Source: Coptis chinensis (lineage: Eukaryota > Streptophyta > Magnoliopsida > Ranunculales > Ranunculaceae). From it: a stretch of 64,000 bases of DNA. The DNA is taken from assembly GCA_015680905.1 (NCBI GenBank), contig CM027377.1, positions 10,564,501-10,628,500 on the forward strand, given 5' to 3'. Made by a program: the position numbers and the translations under genes. The notes under the pieces are model-generated. The model saw only the letters and a program-made list of their open reading frames with translations. It ran no database searches and was not told the DNA's origin. Below are positions 33,489 to 44,536 of this stretch, in pieces (positions within the stretch are counted from its first letter, which is position 1; the number at the start of each line of letters is the position of its first letter).

Positions 33489-36480
33489 GTTATATACGGT
33501 AACCATAATATTCAAAGCCACACCTTATGATTCCATAAAAATAAACAAATGAATGATAAAAACATGACAATATTGTATCATTCCCTGTCCATGTTCAATA
33601 CCACCTCACCTGCCAAATAAGTTCTGAAAAATACCTAAAAGAAAAGAGATTAAGCAAGGAAAATTAACAGTTAAGGATTCTAAAGCATTTTATTATCTTG
33701 ACAAATCTCTAGGCAGTTTAAAAGAGATAATCACTTTTGCGAACTTTCAATTTCATGTTTTACTTGCGGTCTTGATGGATGAACTTGCATAACCAATCAA
33801 CATTATTTTCAATTTTTATGATTTATCACCCTAGGTCTGCAGGATAAATAAATTGATAAAAGAGCCAAGTCCAACAAACTTATCCCTATATGAACAACCC
33901 AAATTATACACCTTCACGACAATATTTACCTTCAAAACTTCTCCACAATATTTTCCTATTATTTTTCTTTGTCTCTCCCTCAGTTTTTTTTGTCGGTCCT
34001 CTTCTATTTATCAATAAAAAAGTTATTTAGAGAGTAAAAAAAAAATGCAACATGAATCTGTCAATCACAAACATATTTTAAAAAAAAAATTAAAACATCA
34101 TATATGCCACTATGAATATACATTTATTATTAAGTAACGACAATTTCCAACCGTTTAGCCATTGGATTTGAGCAAAGAAAAGTGAAGCGTGTTTAGCTCT
34201 TTCTGAAGGTAAGTGTAGTACCACACAAATAACAATTAGAAATGAACTCTGCAAGAAAACAATTCGTACCCTATATAGATTGTAGTCTCTTTCTTATCTC
34301 TTGTAAGTAACCATATCTTCATCCTGGTTGGGCAAGTTCGTGTATGCAATTGGGAACCTAAATTTCAATTTCAAGTCATTCTCCATGACTCTAATTTTGC
34401 ACAAAATTGTAAGAAAACTATTGTGCCTCACAAACCAAATAAGTATAATAGAAATTGCATTAAATTAATTCTACGACATCCAATAAAATTTGATAACCAA
34501 AACGAACAAAAAAGCTAGGAGAAAATATTTACCAGAAAGCCAATTGTGATAGAAGTGCAAGGCTCATCCCTATCTGTAGTTTGTCTTCCACTGCAGTTCA
34601 GTCAGCGGCAGACCTAGGGTTCAAGTTGATAGATGTCAGTTATTTGGTTATTTTGATTTTTTTTTTTCCATTTTATATTCAAATGGAAGAGGCATTAGCT
34701 ATTTTCTTTAAGAAGTCATAAATGCCCAACTAAAAGTAGCTATTTTCTTAAACATTCAGCTAGAAGAAAGGACACTGAAGTATACAAACTTATTCAATAT
34801 GCAAACGCAACTGCTATAATAAGATAACCAACCCCAAAGATATAGTTCTTTAAACCCAAACCATAACAATTTGCCAAAAGATGTAAAGGAAAATTTGATC
34901 CAAGAAGAAAAAAGAAAAAGCAAAAATACATAGAGACAATAAACCACAAAAGTTATATAGTCGTAACAAATGAACTGTTAAAAAAAATACTTGGCAAATG
35001 CACCACAATCAATCCTGGACATTCGTTATATAAACTCATTAAATTTGTGATACAAAAAAATAATATATCTTAGGTAAAAGACTAATGCTCTGGACAGCTG
35101 GTCATTGAATAAGCTTTGTTCCTTGGCTCTAAACTTATAACTAATTAGGTGTATCAAATTAAAGTAGTAAATCAAGAAGAAAAAAATCAGTGAAACATAC
35201 GTCTTCATGTGAATCAAAAGATCCCCTTCTGTGTCTCGGATAAGTAGTTCGGCCAAAACATGATAAATAGAGACTTACGAATAGAATATAAATTCGAGTT
35301 GTTCTCTACCAACAGATGGGGTGCAATGACAATTTCACAATAGATGTTCTTGTAGGAGCAAAATTAGAACAAATTTCACAACACATGTTGAAAAAAAAAA
35401 TGTTTGAGAAAAAGCACCAAGCCAATAATAAAAAAATTTGCTTACACAAACTGCCGACAACCCTACCTTTGTTTCTTTCCTTATCAGTTCATGATCAATA
35501 CTCGAAGTTTGCCAAAGGAGTCCCTAAAGAAACAAAGAAGCAAATTAGGAGCGTAAAAAATCCTAATACATTGTTAAAAATCCTAGACTTTGCAACAAAA
35601 TCGACATGGCATGAAGTGTATTAGTAACCACAGTAGGTCCTCTATAAGACAACTTTCTAACTCTTACAATGTGCAACAGGTTCAAGAAGCTACACTGCAT
35701 AACACCACATTTAAAGTACCTAGGCTTCAAGTAAAAACTTAAACTTGAAATCTATAAACAATGCAACACATACTAAATTGGATATCCTTAAAACCTGTGC
35801 ATGAATGAAAACTTATATGCCAAGAAAAACTTTCCAGTTGTGTTTGTCACATTAGAATACTGATGCTTAAAAGCTTTTTGCTTTTTCTTGTCTTGCTAAT
35901 CGGCATAACTTGTATGGCATACAACACATCTTATTTTCATCTTATCGACTTTTGATTTTTGGGTAGGGTGTCCACTTGTGCTTTGTGGTAAGCCTACCTT
36001 GGATGTAAAGAGTAGTTTCAGGACCAAAACTTAGTAAATTTGAATAACAAATGAACTGGGGTGGACATTATATAATAGCCAAGTTCATCAAGTGACTTGA
36101 TTCCCTCAATCATGGCTGAAAAATGAGTTGAATGGTGAAAATAATTAATGAAGGATGTCTCGAAGGTTGATGCCATTAACCATTTACCATGATCAAGACT
36201 TCATAACTTCCCAATGTAAACAATAACAAAGACGTATCATGAATACAAAAAGAATCAAGTAACCATCATATTTCTACTTCTTATGGAAATCATCTTATTG
36301 ATAACTGTTATCATAATCAAACAGAAGTAGAGTATTTTATAGAACTTATTGCAAAGTACACTCATGTACCTGACCCCACCAAAAGACCCATAAAAGAAAA
36401 CAAAACCCGCGAAGATTAAACTAAGACAATAAAATCAAACGTTAACATAAAGAAGGGACTGCTATCATGTGAATAGGTGT
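33489..36480 (+). other. non-coding interior of the Helitron-like insertion
   Basis: AT-rich DNA without a recognised exon on either strand, like 31200-32640 on the other side of the hAT-like element. Short ORFs at 35316-35624 and 34756-34947 (minus) have no recognisable domain. Confidence 0.4.
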
Positions 36481-36493
36481 AGAACAAACTCAC

Positions 36494-36834
36494 GCTTCAA
36501 TTACGGGTTTGAAATGGAGAGCTGCCCTTCTCAATTCTGTGATGTTTGTAAGGGACTGTACAAATGCTATTGGGATCATGAAAAAGAAGGTAAGGAAGAA
36601 GAATGCAACATCTATAATCAACCTCCAATTGTAAGTGTAACAAAAGGAACTGCAAAGGTTGTGCCAATATACATCTCGCTGTTCGAGCCCATTCTGTTAA
36701 CCACATAGTGGGATCTCGGATTATTGAGTTTGTGCAGAAACAACAGCACCCCACCGGCTTTTGAAGGAAACAAATGTTGCTGGCATGATAGACTTAGGGT
36801 TGCTTATAATTCTTTCTCGCTCTGCCTCTATCTT
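36494..36834 (-). pseudogene. CSC1/ERD4-like (DUF221) channel gene fragment
   Basis: CSC1-like proteins are membrane channels opened by osmotic stress. On the minus strand, from about 36834, the frame reads KIEAERERIISNPKSIMPAT, FVSFKSRWGAVVSAQTQ, then a TAA where relatives have Gln, and after local frame disturbance DVYWHNL. The last block reads FFFLTFFFMIPIAFVQSLTN followed by ELRRAALHFKPVIEA. These are the conserved segment around the first core membrane helix of the family. A normal donor GTGAGT follows at 36493, so the intron was retained and this is a genomic, not retroposed, copy. The next exons were not found downstream. The fragment lies at the edge of the Helitron-like insertion, which fits gene capture. 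Confidence 0.78.
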
Positions 36835-37085
36835 CCATTGTGGGCTTCTGGGAGAGAGAACAAAAGTAAAAACGAAGGGTTTTCACCACAAATAAACGAA
36901 GGGTTTTTAATTTCACAATTAATAATCTAATTAATAATACCTCATTAATTCCTAATCCACGTTAGATTTAATTACTTCATTAATTCTTTTCCACGTGTCT
37001 TGAGTTTTGACTCTCGATTTATACCCCTCATATTGAATCCCAGCCGTTGGTCATAAAACTTCCCTCCCTTGTTATATTAGATCTG

Positions 37086-37137
37086 CTGGTTATATCAATA
37101 AAGACTATCAGAAATATTCATTAAAACATCTTTGACA
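37086..37137 (+). repeat. copia LTR, second part
   Basis: CTGGTTATATCAATAAAG through CATCTTTGACA, matching 2754-2805. It is followed by TAGTATCAGTG, which resembles the TGGTATCAGAG primer-binding site of copia elements. Confidence 0.88.
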
Positions 37138-37244
37138 TAGTATCAGTGAAATAAGTTTTTATTTGACATTTTTATGAGATATGACATGTCTTTGTAAACA
37201 TTTCAAAAATCAAAATACAATTTGACTACAAAACTGGCACCATC

Positions 37245-37515
37245 TTCCCTATACCATTCTTTCCCTTGTTTTTGTAGGGTGACGAGATATATTGTTTTTC
37301 TAGATTACAATTTAAAGAGATTAGTAATTTATAGGAAAACTAGGATAAGTAAAACACATAATAATGCTATTTTTCTGTCTTTTTAGCAACATTTTACCAC
37401 GAACCAAACACTTTTTCTTTGATATGAAGATGAAATCGATTTTAAAGTTTTTCTGGAAAGAAATATTCCTTGGGAGGAACTTAAAGATTACTTCTATTAT
37501 CAACTCTTCATGTTA
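37245..37515 (+). repeat. diverged direct repeat, copy 2
   Basis: Counterpart of 30405-30655 with shared ordered blocks CATTCTTTCCCTTGTTT, CTTTGATATGAAGATGA and TTAAAGATTACTTC. Identity is perhaps 65-70% by eye. Confidence 0.55.
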
Positions 37516-38563
37516 CGATGTGTTTTTTTACGGTGCAACTTCAAGTCAAGGACTCAAGGTTTCTTTTTCCTGAAAAACCATTTCACAGCTTATTAACTAC
37601 TCAAACTAGTGTCAAATGGTTCCTGCGTATGACTCTCTCTCTCTCTCTCTTTTGTGTGTGTGTGTGTGTGTTTGTGTCTGTGTCTCATAATAGGGGTTTT
37701 CGAAATAAGCGTCCTCTTATTCTATTGATACTCCTTAATAGCAGAACATGCTCCTATATTCACTCCACATCAATATGTTCATGTTGAACTTCCATGTACT
37801 CTGTGTATGTATTCTTGAGTTATGCCCTTGCCAAGCGCGCGTAAATTTCATTATGCAAAACCTTTGTCAATTTGATCAACAAGAATCAGAATCAGAATCG
37901 CTTTTCATTCCTGAAAAGCATTTATAACTTGTTTTTTGTTTAATACAATTGCGCTCAGTGCTGAGAATATTGTCATATTTGTAGATTTTTGTACTAGCAT
38001 CATTTTCTGGAAATATAAAGTATGCCCAATCTCATCCTTACAATCTCACTAAATGATGTAAATTTTAAGTCCATGTCCTCCATTTATGGTAGGCAGTTGT
38101 TTTTTATCTTTATTATTTGGGCTTTGGTTTGAAAGCGTTAAGAAAAGTAAAGTAAAGAAAGCCTACACTTGCAATGGTAAAAATAAACAAAACAGCCATA
38201 CCAAACGTAGAAAGTACATCAAGTCAAAGATGGCGGCCAAAAGCTGCCAACGAAGTAGTTGTCAGCCTAGAATGAATGAAGGCCCCTCAAATTCTCCCCC
38301 TCTCTTGTTCTTACTCGATCAGAGAAAGATATATAACTAAATTAAATTTCAGGGCTACAAACGACCACAAGTCAAAACAACGTACATAACCCAATTTCAG
38401 GGCTATATACAATCAAAATTCAAAACATCCTACACCATGGAAGTTGAAGGGCCCCCAACTCACACCCTCCCTTTTATTTGTTGCCATGTGCCCACTGTAG
38501 AACTGGAAACCGGCAAAAAAACAAATTTCACAAAGAGACAAAATTAATAAAGGGGGAGTTCGT
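37516..38563 (+). other. intergenic DNA with microsatellite
   Basis: A CT run followed by a TG run lies at about 37630-37685. A short duplication of AATTTCAGGGCTA-type sequence occurs at 38347 and 38391. No gene was recognised. Confidence 0.5.
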
Positions 38564-38746
38564 CTACCCCGAGGATATCCTCATAGGGATGAGGTCCGCG
38601 ACCGTTGGATGTGTGATCCAACGGTTTAAAAATACAAAATCATCTCAGTTTCTCTCTCATCCTTTTTGCTTTTGATTTTCAAACCGTTAGATCACACATC
38701 CAACGGTCCGCGGACCCTAATCCCTATGAGGATATCCCCGGGGTAG
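38564..38746 (+). mobile_element. 183-bp foldback MITE
   Basis: Arms of about 65 bp are inverted: CTACCCCGAGGATATCCTCA at the left and TGAGGATATCCCCGGGGTAG at the right, each continuing into CCGTTGGATGTGTGATCC and its complement. The loop is about 55 bp of T-rich DNA. No clear target duplication. The RNA would form a near-perfect hairpin. Confidence 0.8.
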
Positions 38747-39431
38747 CCCAGGCCGGAGAAAAAACATGTCTACTGCTTTTCTGGATTACTTTAATTGATC
38801 CATGTCGGCAAGATATAACCAGCATATCCCTATTCAATCAGAATCCATTTCAATCTATCTGATCATGACAACTTCACTACTTAATCATAGATTTCAAGAT
38901 TATCACGCACATCCATTGTGAGTCTAATGGTTTGGTGCGCCAAAACACAAAATCACAATAGAATAGTAGATACAATTAGCTGAATTTTCTCCCACCCGCC
39001 ACTCGTATAGGCGTGTAAAAAAACACTTTAAATTTGACAACTATCCTAGCTGCCATCAACAAAAGAGGCCATCAACAAAAGAGTATGGGGAAATTGACAT
39101 TTTCTGATTAAATTAAATTCCCAACTCTCTATTTTGCCCCTCTCTGTCCTCCTCATGGATAGAAAAGTAAATTTGATAGCAATAATATTGATGGGTTAGT
39201 GTTTTGTCGCACCATATATTATATTGGATCACAATTTTAATCATATTTGGTGGGATAAGTACCATTGGACTTGGCCTTATATGGTCTTGAGTATTCGGTT
39301 CAGATTGAATTGGCTTTGCATGCAATTCTCAACAAGGGAGACCCACAAGATATAAATTATATTACACAAGTGGATGATGTATTAATTCCAACATCCCCAC
39401 ATGGTGCGTCATTCATCTCCTATTCAATCCT

Positions 39432-39439
39432 CTATAAAT
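39432..39439 (+). promoter_or_regulatory. TATA box of the glycine-rich protein gene
   Basis: CTATAAATTAG lies about 75 bp upstream of the ATG at 39512, leaving room for a start site in the ACACATACTCAGC region and a short leader. Position and sequence fit a plant core promoter. Confidence 0.55.
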
Positions 39440-39511
39440 TAGAAGCACACTACATACACATACTCAGCTCATCCTCTGAAGTGTCTGTTGTCTTTCAACA
39501 TTTCAAGAAAA

Positions 39512-40412
39512 ATGTCTCATTTAAAAACCTTTTTTGTTATGGGATTCCTCCTAGCTATTGCTCTTCTGGTTATTTCTTCTAAAGTAGCGTGACCGATAGT
39601 CAAACTGCTGAAGTTGGTGAGTCTGACATTAAATACGTAATGTATTAATAAAACTAATTACCTTCTTTCTTGTACCTAGTTTTTGAAATTTCCATGATGT
39701 TAAAATATGTCTACAAGCTAGGAACAGTAGCAATAATCTAGTTGCAAGATACGTTTGCAAAACAGTAGTAACTTCGAAAGTTACTTACGACCAAGAACCA
39801 CAATACATACCACACTGAAAGACATAGTGCTTGAGGCCGGCCTATTAGCATTGCCTAGCTCTTAGCATACCTTAAATGCCACCTTCTAGTAGTATATGTA
39901 GTAACGCCTAATTAAGTTATATGTTCATTCTCATAATTTCATTGTAGTACATACATTATTTATTTAAGATTTTATATTAATTAAGTAATGCATTAATCAT
40001 TCTCATTAACAACTCCTGTGCTATTTCGTTGGTAGAGAACAATGAGAGTTTGGAGGATGCTAAGTATGGTGGATACCCCGGAGGTGGGGGTGGATACGGT
40101 AGAGGGGGTGGATACTCCGGAGGGGGTGGATACCCCGGAGGGGGTGGTGGTGGATACGGTGGAGGGGGTGGATACCCCGGAGGGGGTGGTGGTGGATACG
40201 GTGGATGGGGTGGATACCCCGGAGGGGGTGGTGGTGGATACGGTGGATGGGGTGGATACGGTGGTGGATACGGAGGGCGTCCCCCCGTTGGACACGGTAA
40301 TTAAAACAGTGGAGGGGGTGGTTACAACGGTGGAGGAGGCCGTGGTGGATGCCATTATGGTTGCTGCCATTGTTGCAATTACACAACCGTATGTGTCCCT
40401 AGTTTGATATAA
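39512..40412 (+). pseudogene. glycine-rich secreted protein (cell-wall type GRP)
   Basis: Two exons, 39512-39616 and 40036-40412, with donor GTGAGT and acceptor TTGGTAG. Exon 1 starts MSHLKTFFVMGFLLAIALLV, a signal peptide typical of small plant GRPs, but then reads KVA and TGA. A frameshift of this point would join it to DSQTAEV, which fits the splice phase (E split as G/AG). Exon 2 reads ENNESLEDAKYGGYPGGG, then GGYP/GGWGG repeats. A TAA at 40302-40304 interrupts it, after which the frame continues to GGCHYGCCHCCNY, the Cys-rich tail of the GRP3/nodulin-24-like class, and ends at 40412. Either lesion alone would stop the full protein. Promoter and splice sites look sound, so sequencing error or recent loss are both possible. 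Confidence 0.72.
40066..40290 (+). repeat. glycine-codon minisatellite in GRP exon 2
   Basis: GGTGGATACCCCGGAGGGGG and GGTGGTGGATACGGTGGATG alternate in about four units of roughly 42 bp. Repeat slippage here changes the length of the glycine-rich domain without changing frame. Confidence 0.8.
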
Positions 40413-40869
40413 ATAAACTCACGGTGTGGTGTATATATGCCGTGTTTGTACTCGAAAAACAAAAGTTGCATTGAAAATATGTTGCTTCTGCTTTTACGGT
40501 TGTAAATACTTCCCCAAATATATAAATTTCAGTATTGAGTTGAAGGACATAAAATTATATGTAAAATATTTTTTTCCGCTAATGTATTATATGTAAGAGT
40601 TCATGGTTGTTACAAAATATAAAAACATAAACAAAAGACTTTCTTCAGCGAACTTAATTTATGCATATGATTAGGGTGATCTTGGACACACCCAAATAAA
40701 CACTCTCATACCCCATAACTAATTAAAGTTTTTGTCATACTCCAATAACTGCTTTAATCCAATAACATCTTCCAAATTAATTTGGGGATTTCCAATAGGG
40801 GCAAAAACAAAACACACACACACACACACACATATTCGGCCAATCCCCCCCCCCCCCAACCAAAAAAAA

Positions 40870-41478
40870 TCAATGAGAAGATTTTGTCTGTCTTGGATGC
40901 CTCGGGTTCGGGTAGAGTGGATTTGGGCATGTTCTTTGTTGTTCTTGCCCTCCCGATAAACGCAAAAGAATTGCTTTTGATGCTCTCTTGTGGCGGTCTG
41001 TGAATGAAAGCATTTCGCAGGTTCGGAGAGCTGATGCATTGGCATACATTAAGTTGTTGAGGGTTTACATCCCATCTCATGGAACCAGTGGAATGTTAGA
41101 GATACATGGAGAAGCCAATGTATCGACCATTTCATCATTGAGTTCATTGTGATGTTTGATGATTCGGATTGGGGTTTTGGAATCATGACCACTATGGTGA
41201 AGCTTGAAATAGGGGATAGGACTCGGCATGGTCATCATGCCGGCCTGCTCTGTGTGCCATTATCCCGTTATTGGGTCACGCTTCAAGGAGATGAAATCTC
41301 ATTATATTTTAGCTTGTGTAATCAATGTTACAGTGAAGGAAAGGTGCCATCCTCCTGCAAGTAGGAAGTAGGAATAGTACAAGTTCAAAGAATATGGGAG
41401 TGAAGCTGTGAAAGATAAGTGCATGATTTTTAGTTTGCATCTGAAAATGACCCTTAGCTTTTGTGTATTTAGTTTTTG
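40870..41478 (+). pseudogene. EF-hand / ZZ-type zinc finger protein, intronless fragment
   Basis: Frames in order read KILSVLDASGSGRVDLGMFF (EF-hand-like), then after a shift KRIAFDALLWRSVNESISQV and DALAYIKLLRVYIPSHGTSG. After a stop and shift comes FDDSDWGFGIMTTMVKLEIG, then a ZZ-like zinc finger with CSVC and SLCNQCYSEGKVP in two frames. The last block reads YKFKEYGSEAVKDKC, ending TGA at about 41478. This order matches a family of plant EF-hand proteins with a ZZ finger as I recall it; no function is asserted. No introns are visible over 600 bp, so it may be a retroposed copy, though no poly-A tail is obvious. At least three frame disruptions are present. Confidence 0.55.
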
Positions 41479-42004
41479 AAGATTGTGTACCATTAGTCCA
41501 ATACCCCCCTTCTAATTGTTCATAATTATATATAGATGATAGATGTGTTTGACCAGTCTTGTACTTTTTGTTGACTTTTACTAGATCCAAAATTCCAAAA
41601 GTTTCCACCATCTATATTCTAATAAATGGCAACATGCCACTTCGAAAAAATTTGTAATATAATCAGGACTATCAAAAATTAATTGGCTGGAAAGGGGACC
41701 GACACCGCTGATGACACTCCATAAGTGAGATAGATCCTCTCAGTTTCAGTCGCCATTAAATAGATAATGTCAAATTGACAATCATGAACTTAGAAATTGC
41801 AGAAAGAAGGTTTTTTAGAACATTTCAGACTTTAGTGTATATGGGTCAGTTGGTTGGGACGTTGGGTTTACACCGAAGAATATCCATTGCAAAATAAAAG
41901 TTGGGATAACAATTACAAAGAGTTATTTTGTTACCAAAAAAAAAAGTTACAAAGAGTTATTTATACTAGCAAATATGCACGCCCTTTGGGTGTCAAAGTC
42001 TCAA
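41479..42004 (+). other. no gene recognised
   Basis: AT-rich spacer; contains ACAAAGAGTTATTT twice near 41915 and 41950. The Athila gag begins without its LTR at about 42005. Confidence 0.4.
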
Positions 42005-44536
42005 CGTTCAATGTTTGCGTGCAACTTATCTAAGACATGGGACAATTTTATCCCATTTCGAAAACTAATGCGATGAGAGCGGCGATAATGAATTTTAAGC
42101 AAGTTGAGAACGAGCATTACTATGAGTGTTGGGACTGCTTCTACACTCTCCTTTTGAAGTGTCCCCACCCTGGTTATGAAAAGTGGCAATTAGTCCAATT
42201 TTTCACTAAAGGACTTTTGCAAGATCAACGCCAAAAGATCCAATCCATGCACAAAGGCAAGTTCACTTACTTGACCGGATTAGAGGCATTCACATTCCTC
42301 AAAGACTTAGCTGAGGATTCACAACAGTGGGGTATTAGTACTAGTACCACCCCTATCTACGAGATACAAACTAGTGAACCAAAGAGAGGAGGTGTGTACT
42401 AGGGGTGGGAATTTGGCCCTAACAACCCTAACCCGGCCCTGATCGACCCGACCCTAAGCCCTATAAAGCCCTCACAACTAAAGCCTTCACAGAGTTTAGG
42501 GTAGGGCCGACCCGACCCTAATGCCTTCTAAGGCAGGGTCAGGGCTAAGGTTCTGAATAATAGGCCCGATCCTAACTAAGCCATAACCAAGCCCTAGTTA
42601 TAATTTCACTATAAAATACACAACTAAAACTATCCAACTCCTTGTTACATATTTTCAATTAAAATAACACTGTTCTTTGTAATTTATCATTTACCGTATG
42701 GGTACTTCTAATAACTTGTCTTATATCATAAAAACTTGTAAACCTAATTGTTTCTATCTCACAACTCACGTACACCTCACAACTCCCCATCTAACCTAGT
42801 CACCAAGAACAATAATGAGCACTGGGCACTAGTCTAATGAAAAATAGGTTGACGTCAGTAAAAACTCATTCCATATTCTTATTTGTCTTTGTGTTCTTCA
42901 ATGTTAAATGTAATTTTGGTGAGATTTGAGTACAAGAAATAACGGATTTATGTCAGTGAAAGCTCATTCCAAAATGTGTCTTGTACATTTTAACTGTAAT
43001 TTTGAAATATAAATATGAGTCACTATGTACTTCAGTTTATTAGATTGTGGATATGCATTTTAAATTGTTGGACTTATCAAGAATTATTACTAGATTGGTT
43101 GTTATTCAAATTTCAAAGTGGTGGGACTTTGAGTTTGCAAATCTTTAAAATTTTTTGGTAATATAAATGAGTTTTAAAACTGATGCAGTAAAAAGAAGAA
43201 AATATATAGGCCCGGCCCGACCCGGCCCTAAACTATTAAAGAGGGCTTAGGGTTGGGTCAGGGCTTGAAATTTAGACTTATAATTCGGCCCGACCCGGCC
43301 CTATGGGGACTTTAGGGCCGGGCTGGCCCGGCCCTAATAATTGAAAGGCTTTAAATGTTTAGGGCCGAGCTAGCCCGACCCGGCCCATTGCCCACCCCTA
43401 GTATGTACGAAGTGAAGAGAGACCCCGATGAGCTAAAAACTATGTTGGATAGTCTAAACAATTTGACTAAGCAATTTGCTGCTTTTGCCTTAACATCCAA
43501 TAAGGCCCAGAGTCAACAAGTGTCGTCTGCTTTTAGTTCCGTGATGAGTGTGCGCAATGAACCAAACACTTTTTCGTGCACAATTTGTTCAGGTCCAGAC
43601 CATACTGCCCATTCATGTCCCATCTTTGTTCAACAACCTGAGTCCACCATGGAACAAGTGTGTGCCTTTAATGATTTTATGAGAACACCCCGAAAAGCTT
43701 TTAGTTCAACATAAAACAAGGATTGGAGAAACCACCCTAACTTCTCTTGGAGACAAGATTTTCCTCAAAACCAACAATTAGGTCCACCAGGCTTTTCTAG
43801 TAGCAACCAGGGTAGGCAACATAACCAATTCCCCATGAACCAGCAGATGAACCCAGCCCAGTACAACTAGTACAACCCATCTTCTAGTTCCCAGTATGTT
43901 CCATCCCAACAACCACAAAGACAACTATAGAAAGAAGCCTTCCATAAGCTTGAACAACAAGTGAGCCAACAGTCTAACCAGATTAGTCAACTCATTAACC
44001 TTGTAGCCGCCAGAGAGAAAGGAACGTTCCCAAGTCAACCATTGGCTAACCCAAAGGGGAACACCAAGGAAAATGCCTTTGAAGTTTCAAGTTCCCAAGA
44101 CAATACTTTTCCTAGGGAGATGAAAGCAGTCACCACACTAAGATCAGGGAGACAAATTGACAATCAGGTTAGGATGCCAAGTGAGTCCATTACTCTAGCC
44201 TCACCTAGTCAAGAAACTGAGTCAACTGTAATCCTGAGTTCCAAGACTCCACAACAAAAGCTAGATGACTCCCAGACTAAGCCAGATTCCCAGATTAGAA
44301 TTGTCGTGCCAAAAACCCCTTTCCCAGAGCATCCTACTCAAAATAAGAAAGATAAACAGTTTTCTGAGATTATGGAGGTTTTCAAAAATGTGAGCATTAA
44401 TATTCCCTTTCTCAGCGCAATTCAGCAGATCCCATCCTACACGAAATTTGTGAAAGACTTGTGCACTATTAAGAGGAACACCCATGTCCCTAAGCAAGCC
44501 TTTCTTGCTACTCAAGCCACATCCTTAATCCATTAG
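42005..44536 (+). pseudogene. Athila A gag (interrupted by a MITE)
   Basis: Structural particle protein. The first block (42037-42399) reads FYPISKTNAMRAAIMNF, YYECWDCFYTLLLKCPHPGY and LAEDSQQWG, the gag core. The MITE plus 8-bp duplication adds 1,009 bp, and the frame moves from 1 to 2 exactly as this predicts, so the gag frame was continuous before insertion. After it come MYEVKRDPDELKTMLDSL and a CCHC-like knuckle (CTICSGPDHTAHSC). Then WRNHPNFSWRQDFPQNQQ follows, a Gln/Asn-rich region usual in Athila. In-frame stops lie at 43712, 43868, 43928 and 44534; most would be Gln codons changed by C to T. Confidence 0.87.
42400..43400 (+). mobile_element. hAT MITE (1,001 bp) in Athila gag
   Basis: Ends TAGGGGTGGGAATTTGGCCC and the inverse of TAGGGGTGGGCAATGGGCCG. 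8-bp target duplication GTGTGTAC / GTATGTAC with one mismatch (42392-42399, 43401-43408). Subterminal regions are rich in GGCCCGACCC motifs. Non-coding. This TAGGGGTGGG end type is common among plant hAT MITEs. Confidence 0.9.

Larger units (their letters stand above)
31159..37085 (+). mobile_element. Helitron-like insertion of 5.9 kb in the copia LTR
   Basis: The insertion is proven by the split LTR. Its left end reads ACTAGTTAATGCTCGTGCC followed by TTCGGCAC, a small hairpin, and its right end TTGTTATATTAG next to ATCTG. No inverted ends and no clear target duplication are seen, and the site is TA-rich, which fits rolling-circle insertion between A and T. A captured, intron-bearing host exon (CSC1-like, minus strand) is also usual for Helitrons. 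No RepHel protein was recognised, so it would be non-autonomous. The canonical TC start and CTRR end are not clear. Confidence 0.5.

Noticed and set aside
36469..36708. plus-strand 79-residue Cys-containing ORF
   Set aside because: Shadow of the CSC1-like exon on the minus strand.
39993..40386. minus-strand Ser/Thr/Val- and His-rich ORFs opposite the GRP exon
   Set aside because: They are antisense shadows of the glycine-codon repeat; the signal peptide, splice sites and TATA box support the plus strand.
40719..41080. minus-strand ORFs with Cys/Val runs near 40800
   Set aside because: Generated by a CA microsatellite and a C run; the plus-strand EF-hand/ZZ frames are the conserved ones.
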